Origin: CAVPGH01 sp046726955
Lineage (GTDB): Bacteria > Acidobacteriota > Vicinamibacteria > Fen-336
Assembly: GCA_046726955.1 (NCBI GenBank)
Contig: JBKPBQ010000413.1
Span: 1 to 10,145 of the forward strand
DNA length: 10,145 nucleotides
Reading direction: 5' to 3'
Part shown: in pieces, positions 1-5,895 of the stretch
Layout: each line of letters opens with the position of its first letter
Numbering within the stretch: the first letter of the stretch is position 1
Position numbers and translations under genes: made by a program
Notes under the pieces: model-generated
Told to the model about the DNA's origin: nothing
Databases searched by the model: none
What the model saw: the letters and a program-made list of their open reading frames with translations, nothing else

Positions 1-1938
1 GGCTCGCTCTCCGGCACCGTGCGCTACATCAGCAACCAGCCCGAGCTCGGGGCGAAGAAGGTCTTCGGCGAGTTCGGGGGCAATGCGATCGACGGCGGCA
101 GCCAGGGCGCGGACGTGAAGCTCGGCTTCAACGCCCCTCTCGGCGACAAGGCGGCGGCACGCGTCGTCGGGTACTACAACCACATCGCGGGATACATGGA
201 CGCGGTCCAGCCCGACCTCAGCATCGACAAGAACGTCAACACGGGCAGCCGGACGGGGGTGAGGGCGTCGGTGCGGATGGCGCCCAGCGACAAGCTCCTC
301 ATCACCCCGCGCTTCGTCTACCAGCGCGCGGAGGCCGACGGCTGGAACCGCGTCGACGAGTTCAACATCCTCGCCAACCCCTACACCACCACGCGGCCCG
401 CGGTGACGCTCGGCGACCGCAAGCTCTTTACCCAGATCGGAGAGCCGTTCACCGACGACTTCGCGCTCGGCGACCTCAACATCAGCTACAACTTCGGCGG
501 GGCGACGCTGACGTCGATCACGTCCTACACCTACCGCGACCTCGTCGTCGTGCGCGACGCGGGGGCGCTCACCGCGAGCATCACCGGAGGCACGATCGGC
601 AAGCCCGAGAGCGTCTATACGCTCGACGCTCCGCTCGACGACCTCACGACCGCGAAGGTCTGGACCCAGGAGCTCCGCCTTTCCGGCAGCAAGGCCCGCC
701 TCAACTGGGTGGGCGGCGGCTTCTACAGCCACACGCGGCGCGACTACGCCCAGCACTTGCTCGTCGCCGGGTTCGAGGAGATGACGGGCATCCCCACCAC
801 GGGCCTCCTCGCTCCCAAGGACGGCCTCTTCTGGTCCTCCCTCGGCTACAAGCTCGACCAGTTCGCGCTGTTCGGCGAGGCCACGTACAACGTGAACGAC
901 GAGCTCAGCCTGACCGGCGGCCTCCGCTACTATCACTTCAGCGAGGACAAGACACAGATCTTCGACGGCATCTTCGCCCAGGACCACACCGGCACGGCGC
1001 TCGTGTCGCAGCCCGGGACCACCAACGCCAACGGTGTCGCCCCCCGGTTCATCGTGTCCTACAAGGTCAACCCCAACCTGAACCTAAACGCCCAGGTCTC
1101 GAAGGGCTTCCGGCTCGGCGGCATCAACGACCCGCTGAACGTCCCGCTCTGCACGCCCACGGACCTCCAGACGTTCGGCGGGCGCGACACGTGGAACGAC
1201 GAGACGTCCTGGAACTACGAGATCGGCGCCAAGTCGCGGATCATGCGCGGCAAGGGCTCGTTCAACGTCTCCGGGTTCTACCTCGACATACACGACCTGC
1301 AGGCCACGGTGACCGCGGGGTCGTGCTCGTCCCGCGTCATCTTCAACGTGCCGAAGGCGCGCAGCGTGGGGACGGAGATCGAGTTCGCGGCGACGCCCAG
1401 CGACAACTTCGACTTCGCGATCTCCCTGGGCGCCAACAACTCGGAGCTTCGCTCCACCGTCACTTCCACCGCCCCCGACGGCACCGTGAGCGTCGTCTCC
1501 GGCATCAAGGACGGGAACCGGCTGCCCAGCGTGCCCGAGTTCACTCTGGCGGCGGCCGCGACCTACCAGTGGCAGATGAGCGGCCAGTGGCGCGGCTACG
1601 CGACCGGCACCTACCAGCACATCGGCTCGCGCTTCACGCAGGTGGGAGACGAGGATCCGTCCACCGGCGTCGTGAACCTGCTGTCGTTCGCCCCCCACAC
1701 GATCGGAGGGCCGCTGACGCAGGCCACGTTCACGTTCGACCCGAAGCTGCCCGCCTACGACATCGTCAACCTCCGGCTGGGCGTGCTCAAGGGCCGTTGG
1801 GACGTGGCGTTCTACGTCAACAACCTGACGGACGAGGAGGCGCGCCTGGCGCTGGACCGGGAGCGCGGCCTCCGTGCGCGCGTCGGCTTCCTCACGAACC
1901 CGCCGCGCACGTACGGGCTCTCCGCCCGCGTCCACTTC
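1..1938 (+). CDS. TonB-dependent outer-membrane receptor, 5' partial, stop codon lost
   Basis: This is the C-terminal part (646 codons) of a TonB-dependent receptor, a 22-stranded outer-membrane beta-barrel that imports a ligand such as an iron chelate, using energy passed on by TonB-ExbB-ExbD. The reading frame is already open at base 1, where GSLSGTVRYISNQPELG resembles the end of the plug domain. The signal peptide, TonB box and most of the plug lie upstream of the window. The rest shows alternating polar/aromatic barrel strands (for example LFGEATYNVNDELSLTGGLR) separated by long loops. Two cysteines, at window residues 384 and 442, could form an extracellular-loop disulfide. The protein should end at PPRTYGLSARVHF, since barrels of this family nearly always finish on an aromatic residue. 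The next codon is AGA (1939-1941), not a stop, so literal reading continues to 4068 through Arg-rich sequence that is plainly non-coding in this frame. I end the gene at the Phe. The substrate cannot be told from the sequence. Confidence 0.88.
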
Positions 1939-1963
1939 AGATGCGCGATCCGGCGCTCCCGCG

Positions 1964-3217
1964 ATGAAGACGACGCGCCGGACGTTCGTTCGAGCCGCAG
2001 GGGCCGGAGCGCTCGGGGCTGCGCTCCGTCCCCGACGGGCGGACGCGCGAGCCCCGGCGGTGGCGACAGCTCCCGCCTTCGACGTCGCCGTCGTAGGGGC
2101 CGGAGTCTTCGGCTCCTGGACGGCCCACGAGCTCGCGAAGGCCGGCCACCGCGTCGCCCTCGTGGACGCCTACGGACCCGGCAACGCGCGGGCGAGCTCG
2201 GGCGGACAGACCCGCGTCATCCGCATGGGCTACGGCGACCAGGAGATCTACACCCGCTGGTCGATGCGGTCGCTCGAGCGTTGGCAGGCGCTCTTCCGCG
2301 AGGCGGGCAGGCCCGGCTACTTCCAGCGCGCGGGCGTCCTGTGGATGGCGCGCGAGCAGGACCCGCTCACGACGAAGACGCTCGAGACCCTGAAGCGGCT
2401 CGGAGTTCCGCACGAGCGGCTCGAGCGCAAAGAGCTCGAGACGCGCTGGCCGCAGATCGACCTGGGTCCCGTGACGTGGGCCATCCACGAACCCCAGAGC
2501 GGGTTCCTCGCCGCGTTCCGCGGCGTCCAGGCCGTCGCCGAGAGAGCAATCGCCGCCGGCGCGACCTACGTGCAGGAGCGCGTGCTCCCTCCCTCCGGGG
2601 AGCGCGAGCTCGCGGAGATCCGTACCGCTTCCGGAAAGACGGTCTCGGCGGGGACGTTCGTGTTCGCGGGCGGCCCCTGGCTGCCGAAGCTGTTTCCCGA
2701 TCTCCTGGGCGCGCGGATCTTCCCGACCCGCCAGGAGGTCTTCTACTTCGGCATCCCTCCCGGCGACGCACGCTTCGCGCCGCCACGGATGCCCGTGTGG
2801 GTGGACTTCGCGGAGGAGATCTACGGGCTGCCCGACTACGAAGGCCGCGGCTTCAAGGTCGCGCCCGACCGCCACGGTCCGCCCGTGGATCCCGACTCCC
2901 TCGAGCGCGTGGTGACGGCGGAGACGACGGCCCTCGCGCGCGAGTTCGTCGCGCGCCGGTTCCCCGCGCTGAAGGACGCGCCGATCGTGGCCTCGGAGGT
3001 CTGCCAGTACGAGAACACCTCGAACGGCGATTTCCTGATCGACCGACATCCCTCGATGCCCAACGTCTGGCTCGTGGGCGGCGGCTCCGGCCACGGCTTC
3101 AAGCACGGGCCGGCGGTGGGCGAGTACGTCGCGGCGCGGATCGCGGACGGCAAGCCCGTCGACCCCAAGCTCGCCCTCGCCTCCAAGCAGGAGGTCCAGA
3201 AGCGGACGGTCTACTGA
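1964..3217 (+). CDS. Tat-exported FAD-dependent oxidase of the DAO / monomeric sarcosine oxidase type
   Basis: This 417-residue flavoenzyme belongs to the DAO family, whose members oxidise amines or N-methyl amino acids with O2. The N-terminus MKTTRRTFVRAAGAGALGAAL is a twin-arginine signal (RR at residues 5-6), so the enzyme probably folds with FAD in the cytoplasm and is then exported. The Rossmann motif GAGVFG is at 45-50, and the downstream SSGGQTRVIRMGYG matches the family's FAD-contacting segment. From memory of monomeric sarcosine oxidase, Lys298 (GRGFKV) aligns with the oxygen-activating Lys and Cys347 (EVCQYENTSNGDFLID) with the Cys that carries covalent FAD. A C-terminal GGGSGHGFKHGPAVGEYVA segment completes the FAD site. 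The ATG at 1964 is chosen because the Tat signal begins there; it has no strong Shine-Dalgarno sequence and lies 25 bases after the receptor's end, which suggests translation depends partly on the upstream gene. Its 3' end overlaps the opposite-strand DUF2461 gene. The substrate is unknown. Confidence 0.88.
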   Translation: MKTTRRTFVRAAGAGALGAALRPRRADARAPAVATAPAFDVAVVGAGVFGSWTAHELAKAGHRVALVDAYGPGNARASSGGQTRVIRMGYGDQEIYTRWSMRSLERWQALFREAGRPGYFQRAGVLWMAREQDPLTTKTLETLKRLGVPHERLERKELETRWPQIDLGPVTWAIHEPQSGFLAAFRGVQAVAERAIAAGATYVQERVLPPSGERELAEIRTASGKTVSAGTFVFAGGPWLPKLFPDLLGARIFPTRQEVFYFGIPPGDARFAPPRMPVWVDFAEEIYGLPDYEGRGFKVAPDRHGPPVDPDSLERVVTAETTALAREFVARRFPALKDAPIVASEVCQYENTSNGDFLIDRHPSMPNVWLVGGGSGHGFKHGPAVGEYVAARIADGKPVDPKLALASKQEVQKRTVY

Positions 3218-3930
3218 CCGCGACGCGGGCTCGCGGAGTCGGCGATGCAGGTGAAGCGGTAGAGCGGGAAGACGTCGCGAAAGACGCGCATCGCGTCCTT
3301 GGGGAAGCGCTCGGCGGAGGCGGTGCGGGGCGAGAAGCGGCGCCGCACGACGAGCGCCTGCAGGCGGCCCCAGTCCTCCGCCGTGGCGGGGAAGCCGTTC
3401 GTCTTCGTCCACGTCCCCTTCTCGGTCCGGTACCAGTAGCAGTCGTAGCGCCCGCCGAGGCGGCGCTTCTGTCGCCGGAGCCAGGGCCGACTCTGCGTCG
3501 CTCGCGTCCTCCCCACCCGGACGAGTGTCGAGTCGCGCCGGCCTCCGTAGATCCGGAACCCCACGGTCACCTCGGTGGCATTCACGCAAACGTAGAGCTC
3601 GCCCTCGTCGTCGGCGACGAGCGGCCGCGAGAAGCGGAGGTACATCTGGCTGCGGTACGGCCGCTTGTCCTTCGCGAACCGGGTGTCCCGGTTGATCCGC
3701 GAGAGGTTCGCCCCCGTCTTCCCGCTCGTGTCGAAGTCGGGATCGAGGCTCAGCACGGCGGGAGTGAGGGCGGCGAGGAGCGACCGCAGGGGCGCGATCA
3801 CCTGCTCCTGGTAGCGTTCGCGGTTCGCTTCCATCCACGACGTGCGGTTGTTGCGCGCGAGGTCGTGGAAGAAGCGGAAGGTCTTCGAGCCCAGCCTCGC
3901 CTCGACGAGCGGGGCGGGCGTGCGGCTCAC
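3211..3930 (-). CDS. DUF2461 family protein
   Basis: This 239-residue protein matches the DUF2461 (TIGR02453-type) family, which has no established biochemical function. The family signature is clear. The N-terminal segment KTFRFFHDLARNNRTSWMEANRERY (residues 16-40 region) fits the 'F..L..NN...W...NR..Y' pattern, and RINRDTRFAKDKRPY at 78-92 is the most conserved block. No signal peptide or membrane segment is seen, so it is likely cytosolic. The start is GTG at 3930-3928. It overlaps the stop of the enoyl-CoA hydratase gene (GTGA), which implies translational coupling; an AGAAGG stretch just upstream can serve as ribosome binding site. The frame stays open further upstream, but that sequence is the hydratase gene read out of frame. 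The stop codon (3211-3213) lies inside the last codons of the convergent FAD oxidase gene. Confidence 0.85.
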   Translation of the reverse strand: MSRTPAPLVEARLGSKTFRFFHDLARNNRTSWMEANRERYQEQVIAPLRSLLAALTPAVLSLDPDFDTSGKTGANLSRINRDTRFAKDKRPYRSQMYLRFSRPLVADDEGELYVCVNATEVTVGFRIYGGRRDSTLVRVGRTRATQSRPWLRRQKRRLGGRYDCYWYRTEKGTWTKTNGFPATAEDWGRLQALVVRRRFSPRTASAERFPKDAMRVFRDVFPLYRFTCIADSASPRRGQ

Positions 3931-4694
3931 GAGGCCTTCTTGGCGAGCGCCTCCACCGTCTGGCCGATCTTCTCGCGGCCCGCCGGCGAGAACCAGGAGT
4001 CGAGGAACTCGGCTTGGAGCGCCTGCTCGCGCGAGCGCATCTCGGCGAGCGCGGCGTCGCGGAGGTAGGCCTTCGTCGTCCCCACGGCGGCGCGGTCCTT
4101 CTCCGCGAACTCCTGCGCGCGCGCGAGGCACGCCACCTCGAAGCCCTCGGCCTCCCGCACCTCGTGCACGATCCCCATCGCGCGCGCCTCCTCGTCGGCG
4201 AAGTTCTCGCCGAGGAGCGCGACCCGCGACAGCGAGGTCGGAGGGACGGCGGCCTTCAGGAGAAGGGCGACGGACCACGGCAGGGGGAGCCCCACGCGCA
4301 CCTCGTTGAGGCCGATCTGCGATCCGCGGCGGAGGATCCGGTGGTCGGCGGTGAGGGCGAGGACGCAGCCGCCGGCGACCGCGTGCCCCGCGATGGCCGC
4401 CACCACCGGCTTGCGCAGCGAGAAGAGGGCGAGGACGGCGTCCGCGAACTTGCCCATGAAGCGCACCATGGACGGTCGGTCGTACTGGTAGAGCGTCACG
4501 AGGTCGAGGCCGGGACAGAAGAGCTTGGGGTGGCCGGAGGCGAGGAGGATGGCGTGGACGGTGTCGTCGTCGGCCAGCGTGCGCGTCGCGGCGAGCATGT
4601 CCTCCGTGAAGGGCTCGTCGATCGCGTTGCCGCGCGCCTTGTCCATGCGCAAGACGCCCAGGGATCCCTGCCGCTCGATCTTCACGCTGCTCAC
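3927..4694 (-). CDS. Enoyl-CoA hydratase/isomerase (crotonase fold) family protein
   Basis: This 255-residue protein has the normal length and layout of the crotonase superfamily, which binds acyl-CoA thioesters and stabilises an enolate in an oxyanion hole. The two oxyanion-hole segments are HPKLFCPGLDL (residues 55-65) and IAGHAVAGGCVLAL (101-114). Glu131, in the segment QIGLNEVRVGLPLP, aligns with the first catalytic Glu of classical enoyl-CoA hydratase. The second catalytic Glu is not there: the aligned position in SLSRVALLG is Arg157. The protein may therefore be an isomerase, a hydrolase or another crotonase reaction type rather than a true hydratase. Translation starts at GTG 4694-4692, with a strong AGGAGG ribosome binding site six bases upstream. 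It leads a two-gene operon with the overlapping DUF2461 gene. Family membership is secure; the specific reaction is not. Confidence 0.88.
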   Translation of the reverse strand: MSSVKIERQGSLGVLRMDKARGNAIDEPFTEDMLAATRTLADDDTVHAILLASGHPKLFCPGLDLVTLYQYDRPSMVRFMGKFADAVLALFSLRKPVVAAIAGHAVAGGCVLALTADHRILRRGSQIGLNEVRVGLPLPWSVALLLKAAVPPTSLSRVALLGENFADEEARAMGIVHEVREAEGFEVACLARAQEFAEKDRAAVGTTKAYLRDAALAEMRSREQALQAEFLDSWFSPAGREKIGQTVEALAKKAS

Positions 4695-4700
4695 CGGCTG
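4695..4700 (-). other. Spacer between AGGAGG ribosome binding site and GTG start of the hydratase gene
   Basis: On the minus strand the bases just upstream read AGGAGG (4701-4706), then CAGCCG (4695-4700), then GTG. This near-perfect Shine-Dalgarno at the right distance fixes the GTG at 4694 as the start of the enoyl-CoA hydratase family gene, although GTG is not the commonest start codon. Confidence 0.7.
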
Positions 4701-4750
4701 CCTCCTGGTCGGAAGCCCGCTCCGTCCGGGCGGGAGCAGGACGAACGGGA

Positions 4751-4780
4751 ATTTGAACGACTCGTCCCGGAACCCGTCAA
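4751..4780 (-). promoter_or_regulatory. Candidate sigma-70-type promoter for the hydratase-DUF2461 operon
   Basis: Read on the minus strand, TTGACG (4780-4775, five of six matches to TTGACA) is followed after 18 bases by TCAAAT (4756-4751, four of six matches to TATAAT). Transcription from here would give a leader of about 50 bases before the GTG start. It lies in the 117-base gap downstream of the SplB-like gene. The -10 match is modest, so this is a candidate only. Confidence 0.35.
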
Positions 4781-4787
4781 AGGTATC

Positions 4788-4800
4788 ACCGGGACCCGGT
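4788..4800. repeat. Short perfect palindrome ACCGGG-A-CCCGGT
   Basis: A 13-base inverted repeat lies 11 bases past the stop of the SplB-like radical SAM gene and just upstream of the candidate hydratase promoter. As RNA it could form a five-pair stem with a three-base loop. No T-run follows on the minus strand, so it is not a convincing intrinsic terminator. It could equally be a protein binding site or chance. Confidence 0.35.
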
Positions 4801-4811
4801 CGTTGCTCCAG

Positions 4812-5801
4812 TCACCGAGGCTCGTCCCACAGGTCGAGCTGTCGGGCCGAGGCCAGCCGAGCGCTCTCATTGTCGGCGGACTCGCGGACCACGAAGCCGT
4901 GCTTCGCGCGAAGACGGTCCATCGCGTCGCGGAGGCGCGCCGGATACGACCCCTTCAAGTACACGCGCCCGTCGTAGGCGCGCGAATAGGCCTCGTGGTA
5001 GCGGGGAAACTCCTCGGCGAGCCAGCGCAGGTACTTCTCGCGGGTGGGCGAGCGGAGGAAGAGGATGTTCCAGAACATGTGGCGGACGCCGGCGGCCGCC
5101 GCGCGTCCGAGCAGCGCGTCCAGGTCCGGCTCGCCGTCCGTGAGCGCGGGCAGGATCGGCGCGACGGAGAGCGAGACCTCGATCGACGCTTCCTGGAGCC
5201 GCCGCATGACCTCGAGGCGGACCTCGGGGGGCGGCGCCCACGGCTCGAGGCGGCGCAAGAGGTCTTCACGAAGCGAGATGAGCGAGACGTTCACGCCCAC
5301 GGACGACCGCTCGTTGATCCGACGGAGCAGATCGAGGTCGCGCAGCACGAGCGCACCCTTGGTGGTGATCGAGAGGCGGACGTCGCGGTGCTCGGCCACC
5401 TGCTCGAGGAAGCGCCGCGTGACGTTGTACTCGGACTCTCCGGGCTGGTACGGGTCTGTGGCCGTGCCCAGGGCGATCAGCTCGCCGCTCTTCACGACGG
5501 ACCGGAGCTGCCGGGCGGTCTCCGCCTGCGCTCCCGTCTTCACGTAGATCACGGAGTGGAAGCTCTCCGGCGTCGCGATTCCCATGAACTCGTGCGTGTA
5601 GGCCGCGTAGCAGTAGCGGCAGCCCATGGCGCAGCCGCGATACGGGTTCACCGTCCAGCGGAAGGGCATCCGCGGCGACGAGCAGCGGTTGACGAGGCAC
5701 CGCGAGCGCAGCTCGTGGTAGACGACCCCGTTCCGCTCGCGGACGACCTCTGTGCCCATGCGCGGGGCGAGGTTGGGAGCGGGGACACCCGGCCGGATCA
5801 T
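4812..5801 (-). CDS. SplB-like radical SAM protein (PA0069/Rv2578c-type)
   Basis: This 329-residue radical SAM protein resembles the spore photoproduct lyase-like family (COG1533), which includes PA0069 and Rv2578c. These bind a [4Fe-4S] cluster and cleave S-adenosylmethionine to a 5'-deoxyadenosyl radical; the substrate of this branch is not known. The cluster motif is NPYRGCAMGCRYCYA, with Cys57, Cys61 and Cys64 (CX3CX2C). The family hallmark LGTATDPYQPGE follows, then a TIM-barrel-like body with LSITTKGALVLRDLDLL and VSLSVAPILPALTDG. The C-terminus is ...LDLWDEPR. Spore photoproduct lyase itself is unlikely, as nothing here suggests sporulation. The ATG at 5801 is preferred: it precedes the family's normal N-terminus and has AAAAGG seven bases upstream. 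The frame is open 47 codons further, but that stretch covers the divergent promoter region. It is transcribed away from the AmrS gene. Confidence 0.85.
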   Translation of the reverse strand: MIRPGVPAPNLAPRMGTEVVRERNGVVYHELRSRCLVNRCSSPRMPFRWTVNPYRGCAMGCRYCYAAYTHEFMGIATPESFHSVIYVKTGAQAETARQLRSVVKSGELIALGTATDPYQPGESEYNVTRRFLEQVAEHRDVRLSITTKGALVLRDLDLLRRINERSSVGVNVSLISLREDLLRRLEPWAPPPEVRLEVMRRLQEASIEVSLSVAPILPALTDGEPDLDALLGRAAAAGVRHMFWNILFLRSPTREKYLRWLAEEFPRYHEAYSRAYDGRVYLKGSYPARLRDAMDRLRAKHGFVVRESADNESARLASARQLDLWDEPR

Positions 5802-5828
5802 GCATTCGCCTTTTCTTCGCCTCCAGCG

Positions 5829-5857
5829 AATATCGGCCGGGCGTGGGGACGTGTCAA
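5829..5857 (-). promoter_or_regulatory. Candidate promoter for the SplB-like radical SAM gene
   Basis: On the minus strand there is a perfect TTGACA -35 box (5857-5852), a 17-base spacer, and GATATT (5834-5829, four of six matches to TATAAT). The ATG is at 5801, which gives a leader of about 20 bases. The exact -35 and ideal spacing make this a fair candidate. It lies back to back with the AmrS promoter. Confidence 0.5.
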
Positions 5858-5870
5858 GCGGGCGCGGACC

Positions 5871-5876
5871 TATAAT
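5871..5876 (+). promoter_or_regulatory. Perfect TATAAT -10 element upstream of the AmrS gene
   Basis: TATAAT occurs in an otherwise GC-rich gap, 20 bases before the ATG at 5896. No good -35 box lies 16-18 bases upstream (the bases read GACGTG or similar), so the promoter may need an activator or rely on its -10. Transcription starting near 5883 would give a very short leader holding the GGAAGG ribosome binding site (5884-5889, six bases before the ATG). Confidence 0.5.
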
Positions 5877-5895
5877 TAAAGAAGGAAGGCCGCGC

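Noticed and set aside
1941..1967. Eight-codon frame (MRDPALPR) ending in ATGA at the FAD oxidase start
   Set aside because: It has no ribosome binding site and probably arises by chance around the lost receptor stop; noted only for the possible coupling.
1937..3838. Long minus-strand open frame opposite the FAD oxidase
   Set aside because: Arg/Ala/His/Asp-rich shadow translation of the FAD oxidase and of the DUF2461 gene in the wrong frame; no domain recognised.
1939..4068. Continuation of the receptor frame for about 700 further codons
   Set aside because: The translation is Arg/Pro/Gly-rich with no family resemblance, and it lies over the well-supported FAD oxidase and DUF2461 genes. It is open only because GC-rich DNA has few stops.
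4788..4800. Palindrome as an intrinsic terminator of the SplB-like gene
   Set aside because: The stem is short and no T-run follows on the minus strand, so it is listed only as a repeat.
4014..5879. Long plus-strand open frame opposite the hydratase and SplB-like genes
   Set aside because: Low-complexity shadow of two clearly recognised minus-strand genes, with no domain or ribosome binding site support.
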